Source: CAKSQF01 sp963628435
GTDB lineage: Bacteria > Bacillota > Clostridia > Oscillospirales > CAG-272
Assembly: GCA_963628435.1 (NCBI GenBank)
Contig: CAVGEY010000009.1
Span: 16,039-80,038, forward strand
DNA length: 64,000 nt
Direction: 5' to 3'
Part shown: positions 16,560 through 25,526 of the stretch, piece by piece
Numbering within the stretch: the first letter of the stretch is position 1
Layout: each line of letters begins with the position of its first letter
Position numbers and translations under genes: made by a program
The notes under the pieces: generated by a model
What the model saw: only the letters and a program-made list of their open reading frames with translations
Database searches by the model: none
Told to the model about the DNA's origin: nothing

Positions 16560-18515
16560 TCAGCTGTCGCGCAGATTGTTTTGAATAGTGCGTGTTTCGT
16601 ACCATTCGATAAGTTCCTTTTCGTCCATAGGCCTTGCATAGTAGAATCCCTGAATGCGGTCGACATTGCATCCGAGTACGGTTTCGGCCATTTCGGCTGT
16701 CTCAACGCCCTCGGCGACCACACTCTGACCGATGTTGTGGAACATCGGAACTATGTGCTGCTTGATGATTTCGTGCTGCTTGCTGTTTTCTTCGAGCAGC
16801 AGTACAAGCGAGTGGTCGAGCTTAATCGATTCAAACGGAAGACTCAGCGCACGCGACAGATTCGAATATCCGATTCCGAAATCGTCGAGCATAAATCTGT
16901 ATCCGAGTTTTGACAGATGCTTAATCGCGTCAAGCACCGCATCGCCGTTTTCTTCGATGTCCCGTTCGGTTATCTCTATTTTGATTTGTCCCGGCTTTAT
17001 GCGGTATCTCTGAAGAATTTTGTCGAATCTTTCGTCGAGTTTTTCTTCGATAACCTGTTTTATCGGAAGATTTATCGAAATTGCCTTTATTTCGCCTATC
17101 TTGCCGCTGCCAAGCAGGCTGCATACCTTGTCGAGGACAAATTCAACCATAAGATCGACAAGCCCCGTCTCTTCGGCAATCGGAATAAACTCGTTCGGTG
17201 AAATCAGATTGTCTTCGCTGTCGGTCATTCTGATAAGTGCCTCGCAAGACTCAAATTTGCCCGAGTGATGATAATATATCGGCTGATATAAAACTCTGAA
17301 TCGGTTTTCCTGCATCGCCGACCGCAGCGACCTGATGATGTATTCACGCCGCTCGTGACGGCAGAATGACTGAATGTTGAACGGCAGCTCCTCGATTCCG
17401 TCTGCCATTGCCGTGTGAGTTGAAATGCTCAGAAAACTTGTAATATCGTCGAATGACCACGGCTGCCCGCGGTATCGAAATTCTACCGCAGAAAATGTGA
17501 TGTCAGTCTCGAAAATTCCGATCTGCCATTTCTTGCGCATACTGTTTGCAACCGTTTTGAGTCTTCGTTCGCATGTCTCGTCATCCGAATCGGGGTAGAG
17601 AAGCACAAATTCTTCGTCGGCGTGACGGAACGCCATTCCGCCGATTGCAAGACGGGAAGCCGCCTCTCCGATTTTGAAGAGCAGAGCATCGCCGCCCTCC
17701 TGTCCGTATTTGCGGTTGATTTCGGCAAGACAGCGAAGCCTTATCAGAATAACCTGATAGCTCTGCCTGCCGAGCGTTCTGTGCATCAACTCCGCAGTGA
17801 AGCAGTGACGGTTGTCAAGCCCCGTGATAAAATCTTTCGCCTCTCCGCTGCTGTAATAGCTGATGAAGATTATCAGATTCACGATTGCGGCGAGCGCTCC
17901 GTTTAGAAGCTGTTCGGGGTAAATCGTCTGATACAGAATGAGTACAATCGCTATCGGTGAGCCGACAAAGAGTACCCGCCTTGTCGCAACGCTTATGTTC
18001 TTTCGGTGAATGAAGAAGCAGACCAGCAGCAGCAGGACTTCGATAAGCGGAAGAATGTAACCGACAAAATTCAGCGGACCGCGCCGATAAATCATATTAT
18101 CGTCAAAACAGAATATCACTCCGCTGAACAGGTTGTAAACGAGCAGTGCGCAGAAACACAGGAAAATCGATGCGAGAATTATGCGCACGCCGTGCAGATA
18201 TCGCTTGTTGTAGACGAATTCGAGAATCCGCAGAAAAACGTAGTAGACCATAACCGTAATCATGATCCAGCTTGAGAAAAAGTATAGCGTGTTGAGCGCC
18301 AGCGCAAGCGGTACCGAAAATCTGTCTATGTGTTCGATTACATCAACGGTTACGATGTTAAGCAGAATAGAAACCGCCGACATCGCAAGGCTTGCTATGT
18401 AGCAGTATCTCCTTGTCTTAAATCCGCGTACGGGTTTCGAACCACATAGAAACAGGGCGATAATCGCAATCAGAATGAGAGCAAAATATTCACTTACAAG
18501 TGACCAATCATTCAT
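16560..18515 (-). CDS. Membrane GGDEF-EAL protein, predicted c-di-GMP phosphodiesterase
   Basis: This 651-residue protein has about eight N-terminal membrane helices (to residue 230), a GGDEF domain whose loop is degenerate (A299-D-E-E-F303), and an EAL domain from about residue 405. The EAL domain keeps E425-A-L, the Asn of ISINLP, Glu of EITERD, the Asp pair of LDDFGIGYSN, Lys of IKLD and Glu of AEGVET, so hydrolysis of c-di-GMP to pGpG is likely, while the GGDEF half may bind GTP as a regulatory site. It opposes the two cyclases and follows the Hpt gene on the same strand. Confidence 0.9.
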   Translation of the reverse strand: MNDWSLVSEYFALILIAIIALFLCGSKPVRGFKTRRYCYIASLAMSAVSILLNIVTVDVIEHIDRFSVPLALALNTLYFFSSWIMITVMVYYVFLRILEFVYNKRYLHGVRIILASIFLCFCALLVYNLFSGVIFCFDDNMIYRRGPLNFVGYILPLIEVLLLLVCFFIHRKNISVATRRVLFVGSPIAIVLILYQTIYPEQLLNGALAAIVNLIIFISYYSSGEAKDFITGLDNRHCFTAELMHRTLGRQSYQVILIRLRCLAEINRKYGQEGGDALLFKIGEAASRLAIGGMAFRHADEEFVLLYPDSDDETCERRLKTVANSMRKKWQIGIFETDITFSAVEFRYRGQPWSFDDITSFLSISTHTAMADGIEELPFNIQSFCRHERREYIIRSLRSAMQENRFRVLYQPIYYHHSGKFESCEALIRMTDSEDNLISPNEFIPIAEETGLVDLMVEFVLDKVCSLLGSGKIGEIKAISINLPIKQVIEEKLDERFDKILQRYRIKPGQIKIEITERDIEENGDAVLDAIKHLSKLGYRFMLDDFGIGYSNLSRALSLPFESIKLDHSLVLLLEENSKQHEIIKQHIVPMFHNIGQSVVAEGVETAEMAETVLGCNVDRIQGFYYARPMDEKELIEWYETRTIQNNLRDS

Positions 18516-18601
18516 AAGCCGTACCTCTTTTTTGTGAGGAAAATTTGTTCATAAAAGCCGCAATAAACCGAGAAATTCTCCGAAATGAGCCGTCTGACCG
18601 A

Positions 18602-18961
18602 TCAGCCTATCCCAATTTTTTTCAGCGACTCCAAAACCTTTTTGTATTCTTCCTCAAGTGAAGGGAATGCTTTTTTTGCATCATCGAGCGAACCGCCTCT
18701 CAGCATTTCGGTAACCGATGACGCTTTCTCGTAAAGATTTTGCAGACCGAGATTCGCGCATACGCCTTTCAGCGTGTGAGCGGCACGGAAAGCGACCGAT
18801 ACATCGCCGTCATTAAGTGCTTTCTTAAGTTCGGAAAAGCTACCGTCGGACGGAAATTTCGACAGAAACATTTTTACAAGCGATGAGTTTCCGCCGAGCC
18901 TGCCGATAATGCTGCCGGCATCCGAGCCCGCCGATGCGAAAAACTGTTCAAGATTGTCCAT
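18602..18961 (-). CDS. Histidine phosphotransfer (Hpt) protein
   Basis: This small helical protein of 119 residues carries phosphoacceptor His62 in the motif AAHTLKGVCANLG, the signature of Hpt domains, which relay phosphoryl groups between hybrid-kinase receivers and response regulators. The start is placed at 18961 with AAAGGAG upstream; the longer frame to 19048 would begin at or before the predicted transcription start (promoter 19053-19082). Likely partners are the two hybrid kinases nearby, which contain receivers but no Hpt domain. It is co-directional with the EAL gene. Confidence 0.9.
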   Translation of the reverse strand: MDNLEQFFASAGSDAGSIIGRLGGNSSLVKMFLSKFPSDGSFSELKKALNDGDVSVAFRAAHTLKGVCANLGLQNLYEKASSVTEMLRGGSLDDAKKAFPSLEEEYKKVLESLKKIGIG

Positions 18962-19052
18962 ATATTCGCACTCCTTTGAAAAAGATGTATAATTATACAT
19001 TACGTTTGCATTAACGGCCGTCGGATCTTGACCGCGTATTCTTAACATAAAT

Positions 19053-19082
19053 ATTATATAATATCCAATGCACGGCTGTCAA
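19053..19082 (-). promoter_or_regulatory. Promoter for the Hpt (and EAL) genes
   Basis: On the minus strand TTGACA (19077-19082) and TATAAT (19053-19058) are separated by 18 bases. Predicted start of transcription near 19046, about 85 bases before the Hpt start codon. Confidence 0.75.
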
Positions 19083-19246
19083 CCCTTTATGTGAATTTTT
19101 TGCGAAAATATATAAAAAAACAAACTGCATAATTTCTCATAAATTTATATTTTACGGCAAAGCGGACTATTTTGTTGAATTTTATATCTGCACAAAAAAT
19201 ATATTTCATTTTTATAAAATATTGTGAAAAAAAGCAAAAATAGGAC

Positions 19247-19274
19247 TTGTAATTTTTTTTTTTTATGTTAAAAT
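19247..19274 (+). promoter_or_regulatory. Promoter for the solute-binding lipoprotein and hybrid kinase
   Basis: TTGTAA (19247-19252) and TAAAAT (19269-19274), 16 bases apart, with a T-run as spacer. The -35 box matches the consensus only in part. Confidence 0.5.
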
Positions 19275-19355
19275 GAAAATGGTGCAGAAGACAAAAAAGG
19301 CAAAACGCTCGGAACTCGGTTTTGCCGCACCGAATAATTAAAGGAGAAAATCACA

Positions 19356-21182
19356 ATGCTTAAAAAGATACTTGCAGTGCTTCTTGCAGCAGTCTGCCTT
19401 GTGTCGGTAATTTCCGGCTGTACGTCAACTCCCGAGGAAAAGAAGAAAGAAAAAGACGGCGGCAGCACCGAACACGAGCCGATAACCATAATGGACGGTC
19501 AGCGCGACTATTCCGAACTTATCAAACTCGTAAAAGAAAAATACCCCGAAATAAACATCGAGATTATCCCCTACCGCGGCAGAAATATGTCCGCTTATAT
19601 GAAACAGCAGCTTGAAACCGGTATCATGCCCGATATTTATTCGTCGACACAGGCATGGAGCGGCGATATACAAAAAGAAAATCTTATCGACCTTACGAAA
19701 TACTCGGTGTCCGAATCCTATTCAAAGGCACGCCTCGGCGAGTATATGGTTGACGGCGGTGTCTATCTGCTTCCGTTTGACTATAAAATCACCGGTATAA
19801 CCTGCAATCAATCGCTCCTCGAACGCAATAATATCGCGGTGCCGACATCTTTCACCGAACTCTGCGATGTTACGATACCCGCGCTGAATGAAGCGGGCAT
19901 AAATCTCTGCTATACGCTCTGCGACCTTCCCGGCACCACCTTCCAGTATTTCTTCTCCATAACCTCCGCAATGTATATGAATACAACATCGGGCAGAGCA
20001 TGGAGAGAGAGCTTTACCGATGTTTCGTCGGATACCTACGCATCGGGCGACGCAAATCTTGCCGCCTGTGTTGATTATGTCCAAAAGTGGATTGACTGCG
20101 GAATGCTCAATACCTCTCTCGGCAGAGATTCGTCGACGACTCTCGAGACAAAATTCAAAGAGGGCAATACCGCTTTCTATATCGGCTCAATCGTTGCCAC
20201 AGCTCAGAATGACGACGGCACCGGCGATAAGTATTGCCTTATTCCTTTCCTCTCCGAGGACGGAATGACGAATAGCTATATCACCTCTCCGAACCGCTTC
20301 TACGGACTGAATAAGGATCTTGAAAAAGAGGGCAACGAGCAGAAACTCGAGGACGCTCTTAAAGTTCTCGAAGTTATATCGAGCAATGAGGGCTATGTTG
20401 CGCTGAACGGCGAAAATTCGACTAATCTCTGCTCGATAACCGATTTCGAAATTTCCGATGACTCCTTCTATAAAGACGCCGTCGCAATGGTGTCGACAGG
20501 CCACTCGATGAACCTTGTCTACACGGGCTGGGAAAGCTATATGGTCGGCTACGGCGAATCGATTTATAACTGGATTAACGGCGACTGCGGCGGCGCGGAT
20601 ACGCTCGCCCTTCTCGATGACCTTAAACGCGATGTCAAGAAAAAAGGCGTAACCTATTACGCGACCGTTACCGAAGAGCTTGATACAGTTCAGGCGGCGC
20701 AGCTCTGCGGTCAGATGTTTATGGAAGCAACGGGCGCCGCTGCCGCGCTTATCTCCTATAATGTCTATAATCCCGAAATTCACGCGCTGATGGAAAACAG
20801 CTACGGCGCGAACGGCCATATTCTCCCCGGAAAGCTGACCGAGGAAAATATCACGATATTCCTGCCGACAGGCTGGTATGATACCCTTCTCACCGCTGAA
20901 TATACCGGCGAAAGGATAAAGGCGATGGCGGCTGACGGCGCCGATACCCGCGGTACGGGCTACCATTATCCTTATGTTTTCCTTACCGCCGACGGAAATG
21001 AACTCGAAGATGATAAGACCTATAAAGTCGTAATCTGCGGCTATAATAAACCAGAAAAAGCAACTCTCGGACTTGTCGATACCGGCATAGTCGGACTTGA
21101 CGCTGCGAAAGCCTATCTGAAAAAGGTCGGAGAAGTATCGTCTGAGACTCTCGATAACAGTCTTGTTCAGGAGATAGATTGA
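19356..21182 (+). CDS. Lipoprotein: solute-binding module fused to a 5'-nucleotidase C-terminal-like domain
   Basis: The product of 608 residues has a lipoprotein signal (lipobox ISGC, Cys22) and a charged linker. Residues 45-430 look like an ABC-type family 1 extracellular solute-binding protein (for example GIMPDIYSSTQAWSGDIQKE and LPFDYKITGITCNQ). Residues about 445-570 instead resemble the C-terminal substrate-specificity domain of 5'-nucleotidases (MFMEATGAAAALIS, ITIFLPTGWYDTLLTAEYTG). No metallophosphatase domain is present, so nucleotide hydrolysis is not expected. No ABC permease is adjacent; a hybrid histidine kinase follows after 63 bases, so the protein may be a ligand-binding sensor partner on the cell surface. 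That role and a nucleotide-like ligand are inference. Confidence 0.75.
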   Translation: MLKKILAVLLAAVCLVSVISGCTSTPEEKKKEKDGGSTEHEPITIMDGQRDYSELIKLVKEKYPEINIEIIPYRGRNMSAYMKQQLETGIMPDIYSSTQAWSGDIQKENLIDLTKYSVSESYSKARLGEYMVDGGVYLLPFDYKITGITCNQSLLERNNIAVPTSFTELCDVTIPALNEAGINLCYTLCDLPGTTFQYFFSITSAMYMNTTSGRAWRESFTDVSSDTYASGDANLAACVDYVQKWIDCGMLNTSLGRDSSTTLETKFKEGNTAFYIGSIVATAQNDDGTGDKYCLIPFLSEDGMTNSYITSPNRFYGLNKDLEKEGNEQKLEDALKVLEVISSNEGYVALNGENSTNLCSITDFEISDDSFYKDAVAMVSTGHSMNLVYTGWESYMVGYGESIYNWINGDCGGADTLALLDDLKRDVKKKGVTYYATVTEELDTVQAAQLCGQMFMEATGAAAALISYNVYNPEIHALMENSYGANGHILPGKLTEENITIFLPTGWYDTLLTAEYTGERIKAMAADGADTRGTGYHYPYVFLTADGNELEDDKTYKVVICGYNKPEKATLGLVDTGIVGLDAAKAYLKKVGEVSSETLDNSLVQEID

Positions 21183-21245
21183 CAATATTTGTACTCTCTG
21201 TCTTTCTGAAAACGGCAATTTCTGATACTCAAAGGAATTTGATTT

Positions 21246-23876
21246 ATGACATCGACGAATCGGAATATACATAAGCGCGAGAAAAAAGACTATTTGCTGA
21301 TAGTCGGTACAATCGTTCTGACACTTGCCATTCTTATCGCAAGCTTTTTTATATTCAATCATTTCACTGCGGCAAGAATATATGAAGAGTCGGTCTCTCA
21401 GCTTAAAGAGGTCGGAGCGCAGGCAGTCGAAAAACTCGGACTGCAGATGGATATCCAGTGGCTCTATCTCGAAAAAATCGAAACCGAAATAGGCGGCAGC
21501 GGAAATCTGACCGTTTCCGAGCTTGCCGAAGTTCTCGCTCACTATCAGACGGATTTGTGTCTGCCGGGCAAGACTCTGATGTTTCGCGCGATTGACGAGG
21601 ACGGCTACTACTATACAGGCGACGGAATGCAGGGAACATGGACGGGACTTGATAAGCTGACATCGGATGACCGCCAGTGCTTTCTTATCGCCAACTGGCT
21701 CGATAATGAGCAGTATATGGCGTTTACCGATATTCCCGAAGGCAGCCTGACAGTTAACGGAAAGAAAATCACTCATTTTGTCTGCCTGCGTTCAATGACC
21801 GATATGAAAAAATATTTCACACTGTCCGCCTACAAAAACAGCACAAACATATATATCGTTGATGCCGACGGCTCGATTCTCTTTGATGACGGCAGTCTCG
21901 ACCTAAGTATTCGGGGTACGAATCTTTTCAAATCTCTTGGCGGTATAATATTCCCTCACAGCGGCTCGATTGATAAATTTCTTGAAACCGCCGCAGACGA
22001 AAAAATAGCCTGTACCGATATCAAAATCGGAGGCAACGGATTTTATATCTTCTATGACAGCTTGACCGAATATGAATGGGGAATGGTTGTAATTGTTCCG
22101 AGTGAACTTGTCGCATCCACCACCTCCGAAATGGTCGATTCTCTGATGGCTGTGTTTGGCACGATTTCGCTGATTTTGGCGATTGCCGTACTTGGCGTTT
22201 TCTATTTCATATCCAATTTTTATGCAAACAAGAAATTGAATATAGAGCGTGAAAAGAACGAAATACGGCTTGAAGCTGCAAACAGCGACCTTATAAAAGC
22301 CCGTGAAAGAGCAGAGAAAGCACTCGCGACCGCCGAATCGGCAACAAAGGCGAAGAGCCAGTTTCTCGCCAATATGTCGCACGATATCAGAACGCCTATG
22401 AACGCGATTATCGGTCTGACAAAGCTGATGGAAAACGAAGTCGATGACCACGATAAAATGCTCTATTATATCGGCAAACTCAGACATTCGGGAAACTATA
22501 TGCTGGGACTTATCAACGATATTCTCGATATGAGCAAAATCGAGTCCGGAGAGGTGCATCTTAATTTCGAGCCGGTAAAACTTGCCGAACAGGTCGGACA
22601 GCTCGAATCGATTATCCGATCGCAGTGTAACGAGAAAAATCACAAGTTCGCTGTTGTCGTTCATAAAATCACTCATGAATATCTTATAGGCGACAGCGTG
22701 CGTCTGCGTCAGATATTCATAAATCTGCTCAATAACGCCGTAAAATACACACCCGACGGCGGAAATATCCGCATGGAGATTTCCGAACTGCCGTGCGATG
22801 TCCCGGGCTGTACGACAATTCTTACATCGGTTATCGATAACGGAATCGGAATGAGCGATGTTTTTGTCAAAAAAATGTTCGAGCCGTTTGCGCGCGCCGA
22901 AAGTTCGATTACCAATAAGGTGCAGGGAACCGGACTCGGAATGTCGATAACCAAAAATCTGGTTGACCTTATGGGCGGCAGCATAACCGTGCAGAGCGAA
23001 CTCGGAAAGGGAAGCAGATTCGATGTTACGCTCACCTTCGAGATTGATAAATCCGCGGTTGATATGTCGAAAATAAAGAGTGCCATTCTCGTGTCCTCCG
23101 AAAATATGCTTGTCGATAATGTCAAAGCGGCGTTCAGCACCGAATCGGTCGATCTCCGAATCGCCGATTCTGTCGATAAAGCGATGTCAATGCTTGATGA
23201 ACGCGACTGTGAAGCGGTGCTTCTGTCCGGCTATATCAGCGATGAAAAACTTGCCGATGTAGTGGCGGAACTGCGCGAACACGCCAAAGATGCCGCACTT
23301 ATATTCTGCTGCGACTATGCTCACCGCGAACATATAAGACAGATACTTACAGACATTAAGATTGACGGATTTATATCAAGACCGTTCTTCCTCGAAAATC
23401 TCAATATCGCGGTCGATAACGCGAAAGGAAATAAAGCGGTCGATGACGGTGATAAACGTTCCCCGCTTAAAGGAAAACGCTTCCTCTGCGCCGAGGATAA
23501 CGAGCTCAATGCCGAAATTCTCGAAGCACTTCTTAAAATGCAGGGTGCGTTCTGCACCATATATCCGACCGGCGTCGAAATTGTCGATGCATTCGCAGAT
23601 GTGAGAGAGGGCGACTATGACGCGATTCTTATGGACGTGCAGATGCCGAAAATGAACGGAATTGACGCAACCGTCGCAATCCGCGGCAGTGATAATCCGC
23701 TCGGCAGAACGATTCCGATAATCGCCATGACCGCGAACGCGTTCAGCTCGGATGTTCAGGAATGTCTTGAGGCCGGCATGGATGCTCACCTCGCAAAACC
23801 CATCGATATTGTCGCACTGGAAAGAATTCTGCATGAAGTTACAAGCGAAATGCGGGGGGGTACAACTACCTTATAA
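21246..23876 (+). CDS. Hybrid sensor histidine kinase with two receiver domains
   Basis: This 876-residue protein has two membrane helices (about 18-40 and 297-326) flanking an extracytoplasmic sensor of some 250 residues that looks like a Cache-type domain. A coiled coil leads to HisKA with H379 in MSHDIRTPMNAIIG, then HATPase (N box INLLNNAVKYTPDGG, G boxes DNGIGMS and GTGLGMS). The first receiver-like domain (about 612-730) has Ser in place of the phospho-Asp (AVLLSGYI) and is a pseudo-receiver; the second is intact with D797 in ILMDVQMPKMNG. No Hpt is fused, so the separate Hpt protein is a likely partner. It is co-transcribed with the preceding lipoprotein gene. Confidence 0.9.
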   Translation: MTSTNRNIHKREKKDYLLIVGTIVLTLAILIASFFIFNHFTAARIYEESVSQLKEVGAQAVEKLGLQMDIQWLYLEKIETEIGGSGNLTVSELAEVLAHYQTDLCLPGKTLMFRAIDEDGYYYTGDGMQGTWTGLDKLTSDDRQCFLIANWLDNEQYMAFTDIPEGSLTVNGKKITHFVCLRSMTDMKKYFTLSAYKNSTNIYIVDADGSILFDDGSLDLSIRGTNLFKSLGGIIFPHSGSIDKFLETAADEKIACTDIKIGGNGFYIFYDSLTEYEWGMVVIVPSELVASTTSEMVDSLMAVFGTISLILAIAVLGVFYFISNFYANKKLNIEREKNEIRLEAANSDLIKARERAEKALATAESATKAKSQFLANMSHDIRTPMNAIIGLTKLMENEVDDHDKMLYYIGKLRHSGNYMLGLINDILDMSKIESGEVHLNFEPVKLAEQVGQLESIIRSQCNEKNHKFAVVVHKITHEYLIGDSVRLRQIFINLLNNAVKYTPDGGNIRMEISELPCDVPGCTTILTSVIDNGIGMSDVFVKKMFEPFARAESSITNKVQGTGLGMSITKNLVDLMGGSITVQSELGKGSRFDVTLTFEIDKSAVDMSKIKSAILVSSENMLVDNVKAAFSTESVDLRIADSVDKAMSMLDERDCEAVLLSGYISDEKLADVVAELREHAKDAALIFCCDYAHREHIRQILTDIKIDGFISRPFFLENLNIAVDNAKGNKAVDDGDKRSPLKGKRFLCAEDNELNAEILEALLKMQGAFCTIYPTGVEIVDAFADVREGDYDAILMDVQMPKMNGIDATVAIRGSDNPLGRTIPIIAMTANAFSSDVQECLEAGMDAHLAKPIDIVALERILHEVTSEMRGGTTTL

Positions 23877-23940
23877 GAGGTAATAACGCCCGCTCTTAAA
23901 GCGAAATTAAAAAATATATATCCCTGTATGTAAAATAAAA

Positions 23941-23988
23941 TCACGCCGTATAAGACATTTTAATGTCTTATACGGCGTGAACTTTTTT
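23941..23988. terminator. Bidirectional intrinsic terminator
   Basis: An almost loopless 19-bp inverted repeat (23941-23959 with 23962-23980) is followed by CTTTTTT on the plus strand and TTTTATTTTA on the minus strand. It separates the convergent hybrid kinase and HD-GYP genes. Confidence 0.9.
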
Positions 23989-23992
23989 GAGC

Positions 23993-25492
23993 TTATTTTT
24001 CGTCTGTCGGTGTTAAATGCCCGACCGAGCAAATGTAACTGTCGCCGTTCTCCGGCCATATCGCCATAATCCGTGCGTGATATTTCGGACGCTCTTCTCC
24101 GAGCTTCAGCTCGATGTCCTCTTCAAAATACGGATTTTCTCTTCCGCCTTCTATGAGCTTTTCGCGTATGATTTTCCAGTATTTTTTCGGCAGAATCGAG
24201 TGTTCGCTCTCACTGTCCGAAAATAATGTCTTTTTGACGGTGGTTCCGTCAACCTGCTGACCGAAAAATGTCGCGCGGTGAAGCGATGTGTCATATTCGA
24301 ATTTGATTCCGCCGCAGCATTCCATAAAGAAGTTCTTTTTCAGATGTTCAAGCTCTATAAGTCCCTGAAGATGGCTCTCGTAGGGTAGGTTGTTCGCTTT
24401 CAGAGCCTCATCGGCAACAAGCGCCGCGTTTTCGCTGAAATCATAGCGGTTTCCGCTCTCTTTGAGCGATTCGAGCGAATCCGAAACGGCATTGAACGCT
24501 TCGATAAGCAGCGGATTGAACGCTCCGCATTCACCGCCGGTTATCATCATAACCGCCTTTTCGTGCGAAAAGGCTTTCTTGTAGCATCTCTCGCTCGTCA
24601 GCGCATCATATATATCGGCAAGCGAAACAACCTGTGCCGCTATCGGAATACTGTCGCCCGAAAGTCCGTCGGGATAGCCTTTTCCGTCGTACTTTTCATG
24701 ATGCCAGCGGCATATACTGCGAGCGGTCTTTATGAAGCTGCTGTTCTGATCGAGTTCGGCACTTGCGAGGATTTTGTCGCCCTCGACTGTGTGCGCTTTC
24801 ATGATTTCCCATTCATCGGCGGTCAGTTTTCCGGGTTTGTTGAGTATTTCTTCGGGAACCTTGATTTTGCCGATGTCGTGAAGTGCCGAAAGGGTGGTGA
24901 TAAGCGATATGTCCGATTTCGTAAGACGGTATTTGTCTGTTCTCTGCGACAGCTCTGTGAGCAGCATGTTCGTTATCGCCTGAACATTCAGCGTGTGGCT
25001 GCCCGATTCGTGATTTCTCGTTTCGATGATGTCGCTGAAAATGTTAATCATCGAACTCGAAATCTTTTCGCGTTCGTAAACCTGATTTTCGACCATGTGG
25101 ACAAGCTGCTTCTGCTTGGAGTACATGAGAAGTGTGTTTTCGACCCGCCGCTGAACGATTACCGTGTAAAACGGCCTGCTGATGTAATCGACAACTCCGA
25201 GTGAAAACGCTTTCGCGATAAGTTCGGGATTGTCCTCCGCCGAGATTATCATAACCGGGATGTCGTTTATCCATTTGCGTACGTTCATCGTGTGAAGAAC
25301 ATCGAAACCGTTCATGTTCGGCATATTCAGGTCAAGAAGCATAAGATCGGCATTTTCTCCGGCGTCAAGCATTTCGATTACCTCAACGCCGTCACACGCA
25401 TAGACAAAATCGTACTTGTCCCCCAGCATAACCGTAAGCATATCGCGGTTTATCTGTGCATCGTCGGCTATCAGAATTTTGCTCTTGCTCAT
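23993..25492 (-). CDS. Response regulator with HD-GYP domain
   Basis: The 499-residue product has a receiver domain with phosphorylatable D54 (MLLDLNMPNMNG), then an HD-GYP domain (about 150-345) with H205-D206 (LHDIGKIKVP), a HxxxG/H series (WHHEKYDGKGYPDG) and G272-Y-P274. The family hydrolyses c-di-GMP to pGpG or GMP using two or three metal ions. A further C-terminal region of about 130 residues (FFMECCGGIKFEYDTSLHRA to the end) is not part of HD-GYP and looks like a PAS-type sensor. It lies 34 bases after the adjacent hybrid kinase on the minus strand, which is its probable signalling partner. Confidence 0.92.
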   Translation of the reverse strand: MSKSKILIADDAQINRDMLTVMLGDKYDFVYACDGVEVIEMLDAGENADLMLLDLNMPNMNGFDVLHTMNVRKWINDIPVMIISAEDNPELIAKAFSLGVVDYISRPFYTVIVQRRVENTLLMYSKQKQLVHMVENQVYEREKISSSMINIFSDIIETRNHESGSHTLNVQAITNMLLTELSQRTDKYRLTKSDISLITTLSALHDIGKIKVPEEILNKPGKLTADEWEIMKAHTVEGDKILASAELDQNSSFIKTARSICRWHHEKYDGKGYPDGLSGDSIPIAAQVVSLADIYDALTSERCYKKAFSHEKAVMMITGGECGAFNPLLIEAFNAVSDSLESLKESGNRYDFSENAALVADEALKANNLPYESHLQGLIELEHLKKNFFMECCGGIKFEYDTSLHRATFFGQQVDGTTVKKTLFSDSESEHSILPKKYWKIIREKLIEGGRENPYFEEDIELKLGEERPKYHARIMAIWPENGDSYICSVGHLTPTDEK

Positions 25493-25526
25493 TTGAATTT
25501 ACCTCTGCAATCTTGTTTGCTTTTTT

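Larger units (their letters stand above)
18962..19355. other. Divergent intergenic region
   Basis: About 390 AT-rich bases between the Hpt gene (minus) and the solute-binding lipoprotein gene (plus). It holds one promoter for each direction, listed separately, and A/T runs near 19130-19265. No gene or structured RNA is apparent. Confidence 0.6.

Noticed and set aside
19018..19048. Longer start for the Hpt protein at 19048
   Set aside because: The predicted promoter at 19053-19082 puts transcription near 19046, and only the ATG at 18961 has a ribosome site.
20187..21776. Minus-strand frame of 529 codons opposite the solute-binding and kinase genes
   Set aside because: It crosses two well-supported plus-strand genes and lacks any recognisable motif; a shadow due to codon bias.
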